Assembly (NCBI RefSeq): GCF_902832845.1
Contig: NZ_CADFDB010000004.1
Span: 186,001-250,000 of the forward strand
Direction of reading: 5' to 3'
Origin: Burkholderia metallica
GTDB lineage: Bacteria > Pseudomonadota > Gammaproteobacteria > Burkholderiales > Burkholderiaceae
DNA: 64,000 nt
Part shown: positions 1 to 9,385 of the stretch, one piece after another
Position numbering within the stretch: the first letter of the stretch is position 1
Layout of the letters: the number at the start of each line of letters is the position of its first letter
The notes under the pieces: generated by a model
Told to the model about the DNA's origin: nothing
What the model saw: only the letters and a program-made list of their open reading frames with translations
The model's database searches: none
Position numbers and translations under genes: made by a program

Positions 1-226
1 TCCGCTGAAAAAAGCGTACGACCTGTATTCTTTCAAAGTATTACCGTGGCTTGGCAGCAAGTTCGCGAAAGATGCCGAAAGTTACCGGTATCTTGCGGAA
101 TCTATCCGGATGCATCCCGATCAGGACACGCTGAAGACGATGATGGAACAAGCGGGTCTCGATGCGGTGAAATATTACAATTTGTCAGGTGGCGTGGTAG
201 CTTTACACATGGGAGCCAAGTATTAA
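1..226 (+). CDS. ubiE: Ubiquinone biosynthesis C-methyltransferase UbiE (3' end only)
   Basis: Only the last 74 residues and the stop are present; the first full codon begins at base 2. UbiE is the SAM-dependent C-methyltransferase of ubiquinone (and menaquinone) synthesis. The visible C-terminus contains [25 protein letters not shown] and the ending [15 protein letters not shown], typical of the UbiE/COQ5 C-terminal region. The downstream ubiJ and ubiB genes, on the same strand, support the call. The AT-richer codon use of this tail is common in ubiE and is not read as foreign. Truncated by the window edge, so the SAM-binding motifs cannot be checked. Confidence 0.93.
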   Translation, partial: PLKKAYDLYSFKVLPWLGSKFAKDAESYRYLAESIRMHPDQDTLKTMMEQAGLDAVKYYNLSGGVVALHMGAKY

Positions 227-267
227 GGGGCTCCTCCCCTACATTTGTCTTACATCCGGAGAAGCTG

Positions 268-1296
268 ATGTCCGAATCGCGTTCGTTGTTCAACCGTAGC
301 AAGCCGTCGAAGCCGTGGGCTCGACGGGTCGGCACGCTGCTGATGGTCGGCCTGCTCACGGCCGGCACGTTCGCATCGCTCGACGCCGAAGCCAAGCGCA
401 TGGGCGGCGGGCGCAGCATCGGCCGCCAGAATTCCAGCGTCACGCAGCGCCAGGCCACGCCGCCCGCGCAGCAGCCGATGCAGCAGGCTGCACCGTCGCA
501 AGCGCAGCGTGCGAATCCGGCCGCGCCCGCACCGGCCGCGCAGCCCAACCGCTCGCGCTGGCTCGGGCCGATCGCCGGCCTGGCCGCCGGTCTCGGCATC
601 GCGGCGCTGCTGTCGCATTTCGGCCTGGGCGGTGCATTCGCGAGCATGATGGCGAACGTCATCGTGATCGCGCTGCTCGCGATGGTCGGCATCTGGCTGA
701 TCCGCAAGTTCATGAACCGCCGTCGTCCGCAGGAGCCGGCATATTCGGTTGGCGGCTCCGCGTCGTCGTCGGGCGGCTACTCGCAAAGCCCGTCGTTCCA
801 GCAGGGCAACACCGGCAGCAACTATGCGGGTAGCGGCAGCAGCTACGCGAACGAAGCGCAACGCGTATTCGACGGCGGCGCAACGGGCGCGGCAGCGACT
901 GCGGCGGCAGCGCCGCTCCAGGTGCCGGCCGGTTTCGACACCGAAGCGTTCCTGCGCAGCTCGAAGGTCTATTTCGTGCGGCTGCAGGCCGCGTGGGACC
1001 AGGGCAACCTGGCCGACATCCGCGAGTTCACGACGCCTGAAATGTTCGCCGAGATCAAGATCGACCTCGATTCGCGCGGCAACGAGGCGAACCAGACCGA
1101 CGTCGTGCAGCTCGACGCGGAGCTGGTCGCGATCGAGGATCGCGGCATCGAGCAGTCGGCGAGCGTGCGCTTCCACGGCCTGATCCGCGAATCGGCGAGC
1201 GCGTCGGCCGCGCCGTTCGACGAGGTGTGGAACCTGTCGAAGTCGGGCGGTCAGGGCTGGCTGCTCGCGGGCATCCAGCAGATCAACACGCACTGA
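268..1296 (+). CDS. Tim44-like domain membrane protein
   Basis: A 342-residue protein. The start at 268 is chosen because GGAG lies just upstream and because an earlier in-frame start would overlap ubiE. A hydrophobic stretch at about residues 21-37 looks like an uncleaved signal or signal anchor. It is followed by a Gln/Ala/Pro-rich linker (55-95), two further hydrophobic segments (about 102-120 and 128-147), a Ser/Gly-rich stretch, and a C-terminal alpha/beta domain (about 205-342) of the Tim44/bacterial Tim44-like type. It sits 41 bp after ubiE and before ubiJ-ubiB, so it may be co-transcribed with ubiquinone genes. Its function in bacteria is not established; a membrane-associated role is inferred. 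Confidence 0.8.
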   Translation: MSESRSLFNRSKPSKPWARRVGTLLMVGLLTAGTFASLDAEAKRMGGGRSIGRQNSSVTQRQATPPAQQPMQQAAPSQAQRANPAAPAPAAQPNRSRWLGPIAGLAAGLGIAALLSHFGLGGAFASMMANVIVIALLAMVGIWLIRKFMNRRRPQEPAYSVGGSASSSGGYSQSPSFQQGNTGSNYAGSGSSYANEAQRVFDGGATGAAATAAAAPLQVPAGFDTEAFLRSSKVYFVRLQAAWDQGNLADIREFTTPEMFAEIKIDLDSRGNEANQTDVVQLDAELVAIEDRGIEQSASVRFHGLIRESASASAAPFDEVWNLSKSGGQGWLLAGIQQINTH

Positions 1297-1412
1297 GCGT
1301 GACCGGCGGCCCGCGCCGCCGGGCACCCGGGCGACGGCCGCCGCACTGCGACCGCTTGCCGCCCGGGTGTGCGGTGAGGCACGGTCTGCCGACGATCCGA
1401 CGTTACAATAGA

Positions 1413-1448
1413 AACCCGCGTGGGCGCCCGGCCTGCGCGGGTTTTTTC
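1413..1448 (+). terminator. Rho-independent terminator or attenuator between the Tim44 gene and ubiJ
   Basis: The arm AACCCGCG (1413-1420) pairs perfectly with CGCGGGTT (1436-1443), and the second arm runs into six T residues (1442-1447). It lies 13 bp before the ubiJ start codon. A TACAAT box at 1403-1408 just upstream could be a -10 element, which would place the hairpin at the very 5' end of a ubiJ transcript. Confidence 0.6.
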
Positions 1449-1460
1449 TTTCCCAGCCCG

Positions 1461-2087
1461 ATGACCTTTGCCGCCAAGCCTTTTGCTGCTGCCGTCAATC
1501 ACTTGCTCGCCCGCGAATCGTGGGCGCGCGACCGCCTGATTCCGTATGCGGGCAAGACCGCCCGGATCGACGTGCCTCCCGTTTCGCTCACGCTGCTCGT
1601 GCAGCCCGACGGCTATCTGTCGGCCGTCGAAGCGCACGACGCGCAACAGGTCGACGTGTCGATCGCGCTGGCTGGCGACACGGTCGCCGCGTTCCTGCAG
1701 GGCGGCCAGGCGGCCGTGATGAAGCACGTGAAGATCGAGGGCGACGCGGAGTTCGCGACGCAGATCGCGAAGCTGGCCGAGCACCTGCGCTGGGAGCCGG
1801 AGGAAGATCTCGCGAAGCTGGTCGGCGACGCGGCCGCATACCGGATCGCGACGGTCGTGCGCGACGCCGGCGCGCGCGCGCGCCGCACCGGCCGCAACGT
1901 GCTCGATGCCGTCGCCGAATACTGGCTCGACGAGAATCCGCAAGTCGTCCGGCGCGCGTCGCTCGGCGGCTTCGACGCCGAACTGGCGCGCGCACGCGAT
2001 GCGCTCGCGCGGGTCGAAAAGCGGGTCGAGCGACTCGAACAAAAAATCGGCGCGCGCACGGGCTCCGGCCCGCGCGGCGCGCACTGA
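1461..2087 (+). CDS. ubiJ: Ubiquinone biosynthesis accessory factor UbiJ (SCP2 domain)
   Basis: A 208-residue protein with an SCP2 lipid-binding fold at roughly residues 20-115 (MKHVKIEGDAEFATQIAKLA is typical) and a C-terminal helix of heptads (DALARVEKRVERLEQKI) that should form a coiled coil. UbiJ is a lipid-binding factor of the Ubi complex that hydroxylates and methylates ubiquinone precursors. The identification rests on the SCP2 domain plus position: it ends 12 bp before ubiB, downstream of ubiE, the usual proteobacterial order. The start codon has only a weak ribosome-binding site; no better in-frame start is seen. Confidence 0.9.
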   Translation: MTFAAKPFAAAVNHLLARESWARDRLIPYAGKTARIDVPPVSLTLLVQPDGYLSAVEAHDAQQVDVSIALAGDTVAAFLQGGQAAVMKHVKIEGDAEFATQIAKLAEHLRWEPEEDLAKLVGDAAAYRIATVVRDAGARARRTGRNVLDAVAEYWLDENPQVVRRASLGGFDAELARARDALARVEKRVERLEQKIGARTGSGPRGAH

Positions 2088-2099
2088 GGGCCGCAGGGC

Positions 2100-3677
2100 A
2101 TGCGCATTTTCCGTTTCATCAAGATTGTCTACACCGTCATCCGCTTTGGTCTCGACGAAGTGATGCTGTCCCGGATCGACGACCGGCGCGTGAAGCTGTT
2201 GCTGCGGATCACGACGATCGGCCGCCGCTATTCCGATCCGCCCGCCGTCCGGCTGCGCCACGCGCTCGAAAGCCTCGGCCCGATCTTCGTGAAGTTCGGC
2301 CAGGTGCTGTCGACGCGCCGCGACCTGCTGTCGGTCGATTTCGCGAACGAGCTCGCGAAGCTGCAGGACCAGGTGCCGCCGTTCGATTCGGCGGTCGCGA
2401 TCGGGATCATCGAGAAGTCGCTCGGTGCGCCGGTCGACGAGCTGTTCGACGAATTCGAGCGCGAGCCGGTCGCGAGCGCGTCGATCGCCCAGGTGCATTT
2501 CGCGAAGCTGAAGCAGGGCCAGCACGCGGGCAAGGCCGTCGCCGTCAAGGTGCTGCGCCCGAACATGCTGTCCGTGATCGATTCCGACCTCGCGCTGATG
2601 CGCGACATCGCGATCTGGACCGAGCGCATGTGGGCCGACGGCCGGCGCCTGAAGCCGCGCGAGGTCGTCGCCGAATTCGACAAGTACCTGCACGACGAGC
2701 TCGACCTGATGCGCGAGGCCGCGAACGGCAGCCAGCTGCGCCGTAATTTCGCGGGCCTCGACCTGCTGCTCGTGCCCGAGATGTTCTGGGATTTCTCGAC
2801 GTCTCAGGTGCTGGTGATGGAGCGCATGACCGGCGTGCCGATCAGCCAGGTCGAGACGCTGCGTTCGGCCGGCGTCGACATCAAGAAGCTCGCACGCGAA
2901 GGGGTCGAGATCTTCTTCACGCAGGTGTTCCGCGACGGGTTCTTCCACGCGGACATGCACCCGGGCAACATCCAGGTGAGCCTCGACCCGAACACGTTCG
3001 GTCGCTACGTCGCGCTCGATTTCGGGATCGTCGGCGCGCTGTCCGATTTCGACAAGAACTACCTCGCGCAGAACTTCCTCGCTTTCTTCAAGCGCGATTA
3101 CCACCGCGTCGCGACGCTCCATCTCGAATCGGGCTGGGTGCCGCCCGAAACGCGCGTCGAGGAGCTCGAAAGCGCGATCCGCGCGGTATGCGAGCCTTAC
3201 TTCGACCGTGCGCTGAAAGACATCTCGCTCGGCCAGGTACTGATGCGCCTGTTTTCGACGTCGCGCCGCTTCAACGTCGAGATCCAGCCGCAGCTCGTGC
3301 TGCTGCAGAAGACGATGCTGAACGTCGAGGGGCTCGGCCGCTCGCTCGACCCCGAACTCGACCTGTGGAAGACCGCGAAGCCGTACCTCGAGCGCTGGAT
3401 GACCGAACAGATCGGCCTGCGCGGCTGGTACGAGCGCTTCAAGGTCGAGGCGCCGCAGTGGAGCAAGACGCTGCCGCAACTGCCGCGCCTGATCCATCAC
3501 GCGATGGCCGCGCGGCATGACGCGCCGCGCGCCGCGAGCGAGGAGCTGATGCGCCAGATTCTCGTCGAGCAGAAGCGGACGAACCGGCTGATGCAGGCGC
3601 TGCTGATCTTCGGCCTCGCGGTCGGCGTCGGGGCGCTCGTCGCGCGCGTGCTGCTCGCGCTCGCGTACGGCGCATGA
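2100..3677 (+). CDS. ubiB: Probable ubiquinone biosynthesis protein kinase/ATPase UbiB
   Basis: A 525-residue member of the ABC1/ADCK/UbiB atypical kinase family, full length. Visible hallmarks: the family-specific KxGQ motif (K65-Q68, in [14 protein letters not shown]), the Ala-rich nucleotide loop around 124-131, the conserved lysine K150, the catalytic-loop equivalent HADMHPGN (283-290) and the metal-binding LDFG (306-309). A hydrophobic C-terminal segment (about 496-523) anchors it in the inner membrane. UbiB is required for ubiquinone synthesis, probably by using ATP to extract lipid precursors. It directly follows ubiJ and overlaps or abuts the next methyltransferase gene. Confidence 0.95.
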   Translation: MRIFRFIKIVYTVIRFGLDEVMLSRIDDRRVKLLLRITTIGRRYSDPPAVRLRHALESLGPIFVKFGQVLSTRRDLLSVDFANELAKLQDQVPPFDSAVAIGIIEKSLGAPVDELFDEFEREPVASASIAQVHFAKLKQGQHAGKAVAVKVLRPNMLSVIDSDLALMRDIAIWTERMWADGRRLKPREVVAEFDKYLHDELDLMREAANGSQLRRNFAGLDLLLVPEMFWDFSTSQVLVMERMTGVPISQVETLRSAGVDIKKLAREGVEIFFTQVFRDGFFHADMHPGNIQVSLDPNTFGRYVALDFGIVGALSDFDKNYLAQNFLAFFKRDYHRVATLHLESGWVPPETRVEELESAIRAVCEPYFDRALKDISLGQVLMRLFSTSRRFNVEIQPQLVLLQKTMLNVEGLGRSLDPELDLWKTAKPYLERWMTEQIGLRGWYERFKVEAPQWSKTLPQLPRLIHHAMAARHDAPRAASEELMRQILVEQKRTNRLMQALLIFGLAVGVGALVARVLLALAYGA

Positions 3678-3694
3678 CCGAAAGGAGCAGCGCG

Positions 3695-4321
3695 ATGTCC
3701 GATCCGAAGCAACCCGCCACGACGGCCGCCGCCGATTTCGCGACACGCGATCCCGGCAACGCGTCGTTCTGGGACGAGCGTTTCGAGCGCGGCGTGACGC
3801 CGTGGGAATTCGGCGGCGTGCCCGACGGTTTTCGCGGGTTCGCGCATCGGCTCGAGCCGTGCGCGGTGCTGATTCCAGGCTGCGGCAGCGCCCGGGAGGC
3901 CGGGTGGCTGGCCGAAGCCGGCTGGCCCGTGCGCGCGATCGATTTCGCCGCGCAGGCGGTGGCTGCCGCGAAGGCGCAGCTCGGCGTGCATGCGGGCGTC
4001 GTCGAGCAGGCCGATTTCTTTACGTACCGGCCGCCGTTCGACGTGCAGTGGGTGTACGAGCGCGCGTTTCTGTGCGCGCTGCCGCCTGCGATGCGCGCCG
4101 GCTACGCGGCCCGCATGGCCGAGCTGCTGCCCACGGACGGATTGCTCGCCGGCTATTTCTTCCTGACGTCGAAACCGAAGGGGCCGCCGTTCGGAATCGA
4201 GCGCGCCGAACTCGACGCGCTGCTCGCGCCGCACTTCGAACTGATCGAGGATATGCCCGTGACCGATTCGCTGCCCGTTTTCGACGGACACGAGCGCTGG
4301 CTCACGTGGCGCCGCCGCTGA
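3695..4321 (+). CDS. SAM-dependent methyltransferase, thiopurine methyltransferase-like
   Basis: A 208-residue protein. An ATG at 3674 overlaps the ubiB stop by 4 bases, but the ATG at 3695 has AAAGGAG seven bases upstream and is preferred. The N-terminal FWDERFERGVTPWEFGGVP and the SAM-binding LIPGCGSAREAGWLAEAGW are typical of the TPMT-like class I methyltransferases common in proteobacteria. The substrate cannot be read from sequence; family members act on thiols, halides or metalloid compounds. Its place directly after ubiB suggests read-through from the ubi genes but does not prove a role in ubiquinone synthesis. Confidence 0.82.
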   Translation: MSDPKQPATTAAADFATRDPGNASFWDERFERGVTPWEFGGVPDGFRGFAHRLEPCAVLIPGCGSAREAGWLAEAGWPVRAIDFAAQAVAAAKAQLGVHAGVVEQADFFTYRPPFDVQWVYERAFLCALPPAMRAGYAARMAELLPTDGLLAGYFFLTSKPKGPPFGIERAELDALLAPHFELIEDMPVTDSLPVFDGHERWLTWRRR

Positions 4322-4340
4322 TGCGCGGGCGTCTCGGCCA

Positions 4341-4372
4341 TTGCCTGAGCGCGGCGGGGTTTCGGCTATAAT
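4341..4372 (+). promoter_or_regulatory. Candidate sigma-70 promoter for the FmdB/DUF502/aspS group
   Basis: A perfect -10 box TATAAT occurs at 4367-4372 in an otherwise GC-rich stretch. The best -35 candidate is TTGCCT at 4341-4346 (20 bp spacer, long). The first downstream start codon is at 4417. Confidence 0.5.
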
Positions 4373-4416
4373 TCAAGGTTTTGCAAGCCGTTTCCAGTTT
4401 TCGTGGGAAAAATATC

Positions 4417-4758
4417 ATGCCGATCTACGCCTATCGATGCGAAGCGTGTGGCTTCGCGAAGGATGTGCTCCAGAAGATGAGCGACGCGCCGCTGTCGCAG
4501 TGCCCGGAATGCGGGAAGGATGCATTTCGCAAGCAGGTCACGGCCGCGGGCTTCCAGCTGAAGGGCTCGGGGTGGTATGTCACCGATTTCCGCGGCGGCT
4601 CGGGCGGCACCAGCGCGCCGGCGACGGGCGACGCAGCGCCGGCCGCACCGGCGGAAGCCGCGCCTGCCGCGGCCGCGCCGGCTGCAGAGAGCAGTTCCGC
4701 AAGCACGACGACGAGCGCCGCGCCGGCCCCGGCTGCCGCGCCCGCGTCGAGCAGTTGA
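4417..4758 (+). CDS. FmdB family zinc-ribbon protein
   Basis: A 113-residue protein. The N-terminal 60 residues are the FmdB/CxxC zinc ribbon: MPIYAYRCEACGFAKDV, then CPECGKDAFRKQ, giving two CxxC pairs that bind one zinc. GSGWYVTDFRG follows and is also typical of the family. The C-terminal half is a low-complexity Ala/Pro/Ser tail. The start at 4417 gives the canonical MPIYAYRC N-terminus; the reading frame extends upstream without a better start. The function of the family is not settled (a putative regulator). It precedes the DUF502 gene and aspS, a common betaproteobacterial order. Confidence 0.88.
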   Translation: MPIYAYRCEACGFAKDVLQKMSDAPLSQCPECGKDAFRKQVTAAGFQLKGSGWYVTDFRGGSGGTSAPATGDAAPAAPAEAAPAAAAPAAESSSASTTTSAAPAPAAAPASSS

Positions 4759-4819
4759 CCGTCGCGGCCCGGCCGGGCTGCGACCAACCCGCGCCGCCGG
4801 CGCGGTTCATGGACGGCAG

Positions 4820-5470
4820 ATGATGAAAAAGACGACCCTGAAATCGGTGTTTCTGACCGGCCTGCTGGTTCTCGTCCCGCTCGCGATCACGCTGTGGGTG
4901 CTCGGCCTCATCATCGGCACGATGGATCAGACGCTGCTGCTGCTGCCCGAATCGTGGCAGCCCGAGCGGATGCTCGGTTTCCATCTGCCCGGGATCGGCG
5001 CGGTGCTGACGCTCGCGTTCATCTTCGTCGTCGGGCTGGCCACGCAGAACTTCATCGGCCAGAAGCTCGTCACGTGGTGGAACGCCGTGGTGCGTCACAT
5101 CCCGGTGGTCGGGCCGATCTACACGAGCGTCAAGCAGGTGTCGGACACGCTGCTGTCGAGCAGCGGCAACGCATTCCGCAAGGCGCTGCTGATCGAATAC
5201 CCGCGCCGTGGCTCGTATACGATCGCGTTTCTGACCGGCACGCCGGGCGGCGACGTGCTCAATCATCTGACGGAAGAATACGTGAGCGTCTATATCCCGA
5301 CGACGCCGAACCCGACGTCGGGCTTCTTCCTGATGCTGCCCAAGAGCGAAGTCATCGAACTCGACATGTCGGTCGATGCCGCGCTCAAGTACATCGTCTC
5401 GATGGGCGTGGTGGCGCCCCCGGCGCCGGTTCCGGCGCCCGCACGCCACCCCGTCGAGCCGCCGCTGTAA
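4820..5470 (+). CDS. DUF502 family inner-membrane protein
   Basis: A 216-residue protein (an alternative ATG is at 4823). Two clear membrane segments: residues about 8-32 (VFLTGLLVLVPLAITLWVLG) and 58-78. They are followed by a conserved soluble part with HIPVVGPIYTSVKQVSDTLL, TPNPTSGFFLMLPKSEV and a MSVDAALKYIVSMG signature, all typical of DUF502. The C-terminus is Pro-rich. The function is unknown. It lies between the FmdB gene and aspS, 67 bp from the latter, probably in one transcript. Confidence 0.85.
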   Translation: MMKKTTLKSVFLTGLLVLVPLAITLWVLGLIIGTMDQTLLLLPESWQPERMLGFHLPGIGAVLTLAFIFVVGLATQNFIGQKLVTWWNAVVRHIPVVGPIYTSVKQVSDTLLSSSGNAFRKALLIEYPRRGSYTIAFLTGTPGGDVLNHLTEEYVSVYIPTTPNPTSGFFLMLPKSEVIELDMSVDAALKYIVSMGVVAPPAPVPAPARHPVEPPL

Positions 5471-5537
5471 GTAAAGAATCATCGCCCGGGCCGCGCGTTG
5501 CGGCGCCCGTTGATCAAACCGAACGAAAGCAAACATC

Positions 5538-7340
5538 ATGTCGATGCGTACTGAATACTGCGGTCTCGTGACCGAACACCTGCTGGGCCAAACCGTGTCG
5601 CTGTGCGGCTGGGTGCAGCGCCGCCGCGATCACGGCGGTGTGATCTTCATCGACCTGCGCGATCGTGAAGGCCTCGTGCAAGTGGTGTGCGACCCGGATC
5701 GCGCGGAAATGTTCGCGACCGCCGAAGGCGTGCGCAACGAGTTCTGCGTGCAGATCAAGGGCCTCGTGCGCAACCGTCCGGAAGGCACGGTCAACGCCGG
5801 CCTGAAGAGCGGCAAGATCGAAGTGCTGTGCCACGAACTGAACGTGCTGAACGCGTCGGTCACGCCGCCGTTCCAGCTCGACGACGACAACCTGTCGGAA
5901 ACGACGCGCCTCACGCACCGCGTGCTCGACCTGCGCCGCCCGCAGATGCAGCACAACCTGCGCCTGCGCTACCGCGTCGCGATCGAAGCGCGCAAATACC
6001 TCGACGAGCAGGGCTTCATCGACATCGAAACGCCGATGCTGACGAAGAGCACGCCGGAAGGCGCGCGCGACTACCTCGTGCCGTCGCGCGTGAACGCGGG
6101 CCAGTTCTTCGCGCTGCCGCAGTCGCCGCAGCTGTTCAAGCAGTTGCTGATGGTCGCGAACTTCGACCGTTACTACCAGATCACCAAGTGCTTCCGCGAC
6201 GAAGATCTCCGTGCGGACCGTCAGCCGGAATTCACGCAGATCGACTGCGAGACGTCGTTCCTCGGCGAGCAGGAAATCCGTGACCTGTTCGAAGACATGA
6301 TCCGTCACATCTTCAAGACGACGATCGACGTCGAGCTCGACGCGAAATTCCCGGTGATGCCGTACTCGGAAGCGATGGCGCGTTTCGGTTCGGACAAGCC
6401 GGACCTGCGCGTGCAGCTCGAATTCACCGAGCTGACCGACGCGATGAAGGACGTCGACTTCAAGGTGTTCAGCACGCCGGCCAACGCGAAGGACGGCCGT
6501 GTCGCGGCGCTGCGCGTGCCGAAGGGCGGCGAGCTGTCGCGCGGCGACATCGACGGCTATACCGAATTCGTGCGCATCTACGGTGCGAAGGGCCTCGCAT
6601 GGATCAAGGTCAACGAGAAGGCGAAGGGCCGTGACGGCCTGCAAAGCCCGATCGTCAAGAACCTGCACGACGCATCGATCGCGGCGATCCTCGAGCGCAC
6701 CGGCGCCGAAGACGGCGACATCATCTTCTTCGCGGCCGATCGCGCGAAGGTCGTCAACGACAGCCTCGGCGCGCTGCGCCTGAAGATCGGTCATTCGGAA
6801 TTCGGCAAGGCGAACGGTCTCGTCCAGGCCGGCTGGAAGCCGCTGTGGGTCGTCGACTTCCCGATGTTCGAATACGACGACGAAGATGCGCGCTACGTCG
6901 CGGCGCACCACCCGTTCACGAGCCCGAAGGACGAGCACCTCGAGTACCTCGAGACCGATCCGGGCCGCTGTCTCGCGAAGGCGTACGACATGGTGCTGAA
7001 CGGCTGGGAAATCGGCGGCGGCTCGGTGCGTATCCACCGCGAGGACGTACAGAGCAAGGTGTTCCGCGCGCTGAAGATCGGTGCGGAAGAAGCGCAGCTG
7101 AAGTTCGGCTTCCTGCTGGACGCGCTGCAGTACGGCGCGCCGCCGCACGGCGGTATCGCATTCGGTCTCGACCGCATCGTCACGATGATGGCCGGCGCCG
7201 ATTCGATCCGCGACGTGATCGCGTTCCCGAAGACCCAGCGCGCGCAGGACCTGCTCACGCAGGCGCCGAGCCCGGTCGACGAGCGCCAACTGCGCGAACT
7301 GCACATCCGTCTGCGTCAGCCGGAACAGCCGAAGGCGTAA
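5538..7340 (+). CDS. aspS: Aspartyl-tRNA synthetase, probably non-discriminating (Asp/Asn)
   Basis: A 600-residue class II synthetase, the normal length for bacterial-type AspRS. It has an N-terminal OB anticodon-binding domain (1-105), the catalytic core with motif 2 ([18 protein letters not shown]), the bacterial insertion domain, and motif 3 ([19 protein letters not shown]). Residue H32 in RRRDHGG and G83 in RPEG match the positions that in Pseudomonas aeruginosa mark a non-discriminating enzyme charging both tRNA-Asp and tRNA-Asn. A discriminating enzyme such as that of E. coli has Leu and Lys there. nudB follows, as in many proteobacteria. Confidence 0.97.
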   Translation: MSMRTEYCGLVTEHLLGQTVSLCGWVQRRRDHGGVIFIDLRDREGLVQVVCDPDRAEMFATAEGVRNEFCVQIKGLVRNRPEGTVNAGLKSGKIEVLCHELNVLNASVTPPFQLDDDNLSETTRLTHRVLDLRRPQMQHNLRLRYRVAIEARKYLDEQGFIDIETPMLTKSTPEGARDYLVPSRVNAGQFFALPQSPQLFKQLLMVANFDRYYQITKCFRDEDLRADRQPEFTQIDCETSFLGEQEIRDLFEDMIRHIFKTTIDVELDAKFPVMPYSEAMARFGSDKPDLRVQLEFTELTDAMKDVDFKVFSTPANAKDGRVAALRVPKGGELSRGDIDGYTEFVRIYGAKGLAWIKVNEKAKGRDGLQSPIVKNLHDASIAAILERTGAEDGDIIFFAADRAKVVNDSLGALRLKIGHSEFGKANGLVQAGWKPLWVVDFPMFEYDDEDARYVAAHHPFTSPKDEHLEYLETDPGRCLAKAYDMVLNGWEIGGGSVRIHREDVQSKVFRALKIGAEEAQLKFGFLLDALQYGAPPHGGIAFGLDRIVTMMAGADSIRDVIAFPKTQRAQDLLTQAPSPVDERQLRELHIRLRQPEQPKA

Positions 7341-7390
7341 CGCGTTTCGTACCCGGTCGTGTGTGCGTTCATGCGCACACGACACACTTG

Positions 7391-7424
7391 AAAAAGGCGC
7401 AGCGATGCGCCTTTTTCGTTTTTT
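7391..7424 (+). terminator. Rho-independent terminator of aspS
   Basis: AAAAAGGCGC (7391-7400) pairs with GCGCCTTTTT (7407-7416) around a 6-base loop, followed by a T-rich tail. A second stem-loop (GTCGTGTG at 7356-7363 with CACACGAC at 7376-7383) lies just upstream, between the aspS stop and the terminator. Confidence 0.88.
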
Positions 7425-7493
7425 GCGGTACAGTCGCAGCACTTGCCGCCCGTTCGGAGCATTTGCCCGGCGCGCGGCCCCGTGCTGCATGAA

Positions 7494-7994
7494 ATGAAGA
7501 TGACGAAGCCGCCGAAAATCCCCGAATCCGTTCTCGTCGTGATCTACACGCCGGACCTCGATGTGCTCGTGATCAAGCGTGCCGACCAGCCCGATTTCTG
7601 GCAATCGGTGACCGGCTCGAAGGACGCGCTCGACGAGCCGCTCGCGCTCACCGCCGCGCGCGAAGTGGTCGAGGAAACCGGCATCGCCGTCGGCACGCCG
7701 GACGTACCGGCCAGCGCGCTCGTCGACTGGCGCCACCGGATCGAATACACGATCTATCCGCAATACCTGCATCGCTATGCACCGGGCGTCACGCGCAACG
7801 TCGAGCACTGGTTCGGCCTGTGCGTGCCGCATCGCGTCGACGTGACGCTGTCGCCGCGCGAACACGTCGACTACGCATGGCTGCCGTTCCGCGAGGCGGC
7901 CGCGCGCTGCTTCTCGCCGTCGAACGCCGAGGCGATCCTGCAGCTGCCCGCGCGCGTCGCCCTGTCGCGCACGCCGCACGGCTCGTCCGCATGA
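7494..7994 (+). CDS. nudB: Dihydroneopterin triphosphate diphosphatase (Nudix)
   Basis: A 166-residue Nudix hydrolase. The box G41-x5-E48-x7-REVVEETGI (R56 to I64) is complete. The early FWQSVTGS and the later EHWFGLCVP are typical of NudB, which removes pyrophosphate from dihydroneopterin triphosphate in folate synthesis. The frame is open upstream; the start at 7494 (or 7500) gives a family-like N-terminus. It follows aspS, as in E. coli, but behind a terminator, so it probably has its own promoter. The stop overlaps the next gene's start by 4 bases (ATGA), indicating translational coupling. Confidence 0.88.
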   Translation: MKMTKPPKIPESVLVVIYTPDLDVLVIKRADQPDFWQSVTGSKDALDEPLALTAAREVVEETGIAVGTPDVPASALVDWRHRIEYTIYPQYLHRYAPGVTRNVEHWFGLCVPHRVDVTLSPREHVDYAWLPFREAAARCFSPSNAEAILQLPARVALSRTPHGSSA

Positions 7995-9265
7995 CGGCGG
8001 AAGCCCGCAAGCGTTTCGCGCAATTGCGGCAGATGTTCCTGCAGGAACGCGGTTCCGCGTCGCGGCTCGCGTTCACGTCGGGCAACACCGTGCGGCTGTG
8101 CGAGACCGGCGGCGAATTCTTCCAGGCGCTGATCGAGCGGATCGACGCAGCTAGCGAGCAGGTGATGCTCGAAACCTACATCTTCTGCGACGACGCGGCC
8201 GGCCGCCCGGTGTCGGACGCGCTGATCCGCGCGGCGCAGCGCGGTGTGCGCGTGCGCGTGATCACCGACGGCATCGGCACCGCGCGCCTGCCGCTGTTCG
8301 ACACGTGGGCCGACGCCGGCGTCGAGCACTGCATCTACAACCGCTTCCTGTTCGGCCGCTTCGGCTTCTCGCGCACGCATCGCAAGCTCGCGGTGATCGA
8401 TCGCGCGGTCGCGTTCTGCGGCGGCATCAACATCGTCGACGACTACGCGCAGAACGGCGCGACGCTGCCGTTTCCGCGCTGGGATTTCGCGGTCGAGATG
8501 GCGGGGCCCGCGGTGTCCGACGTGCGCGCCGCGCTCGAGCTGCAGTGGCACCGGATCATGTTCGGCCACAAGCCGTACGCGCAATACGCGGCCGGGCTGC
8601 AAGGCGGCGAAGCGTTTCCCGAGATGTTCCGGCGCTGGATGCGCAGCCACCGGTGGATCAAGGCCGGCGCGCTCAGGGTCGTGACGGAGCCGAGCGTCGC
8701 GTTCGTCGCGCGCGACAACGTCGTGAACCGTCGCGCGATCGAGAAGGCGTATCTCGCGGCGATCGGCCAGGCGCGCCAGCAGATCCTGCTCGCGAACCCC
8801 TACTTCATGCCGGGGCGCAAGCTGCGCCGCGCGTTGACGGGCGCCGCGCGGCGCGGCGTCGACGTGCGGATCCTGATCGGCCGCAACGAGTTCGCGTCGC
8901 TCGATACGGCCGTGCCGTTCCTCTATCACGCGCTGCTGCGCGCGGGCGTGCGCGTCGCCGAATACGACAAGACGATGCTGCACGGCAAGGTGGCCGTGAT
9001 CGACGACAACTGGGCGACGGTCGGCTCGTCGAACCTGGACGCGCTGAGCCTGATGCTGAACAATGAGGCGAATGTCGTGCTGGTGCGCTACGATGCCGTA
9101 ACGAACGAACTGCGCGATGCGATCACGGCCGCGTTCGCCGACGGTCGGGAAATCGATCCCGCACGATTCGCCGCGCGCCCGCGCATCGAGCGCATGCTGA
9201 ACTGGCTCGCGTATACGGCGTATCGTGTCGTGATGAAGGCGCTGACGGTCGGCGGTTACGACTGA
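7991..9265 (+). CDS. Cardiolipin synthase B-like phospholipase D family protein
   Basis: A 424-residue protein with two HKD motifs of the phospholipase D superfamily: HRKLAVID (H130, K132, D137) and HGKVAVID (H331, K333, D338). Both are followed by the usual Gly/Ser residues (CGGIN, VGSSNLD). It lacks N-terminal membrane segments, so it resembles ClsB rather than ClsA. ClsB-type enzymes make cardiolipin from phosphatidylglycerol (or phosphatidylethanolamine) at the inner membrane. The start at 7991 overlaps the nudB stop; in-frame sequence upstream lies inside nudB. Substrate preference cannot be judged from sequence. Confidence 0.85.
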   Translation: MTAEARKRFAQLRQMFLQERGSASRLAFTSGNTVRLCETGGEFFQALIERIDAASEQVMLETYIFCDDAAGRPVSDALIRAAQRGVRVRVITDGIGTARLPLFDTWADAGVEHCIYNRFLFGRFGFSRTHRKLAVIDRAVAFCGGINIVDDYAQNGATLPFPRWDFAVEMAGPAVSDVRAALELQWHRIMFGHKPYAQYAAGLQGGEAFPEMFRRWMRSHRWIKAGALRVVTEPSVAFVARDNVVNRRAIEKAYLAAIGQARQQILLANPYFMPGRKLRRALTGAARRGVDVRILIGRNEFASLDTAVPFLYHALLRAGVRVAEYDKTMLHGKVAVIDDNWATVGSSNLDALSLMLNNEANVVLVRYDAVTNELRDAITAAFADGREIDPARFAARPRIERMLNWLAYTAYRVVMKALTVGGYD

Positions 9266-9385
9266 CGAATACTTAAGCGCTCGCTTCAAAAATCTGCCCG
9301 CACGTTCGTGCGGAAAAGCCGCTCCGGTCCCGCCGGAATCGCGCAAAATAGCGGCTCGGTTAGACACCGGTTTCTAATAATTTCC

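Noticed and set aside
1251-3746. A long minus-strand open frame opposite ubiJ and ubiB
   Set aside because: Antisense shadow of well-supported genes; composition is that of a GC-rich mirror frame.
5514-7979. A minus-strand frame of 821 codons opposite aspS
   Set aside because: Shadow of aspS and nudB; no recognisable domain.
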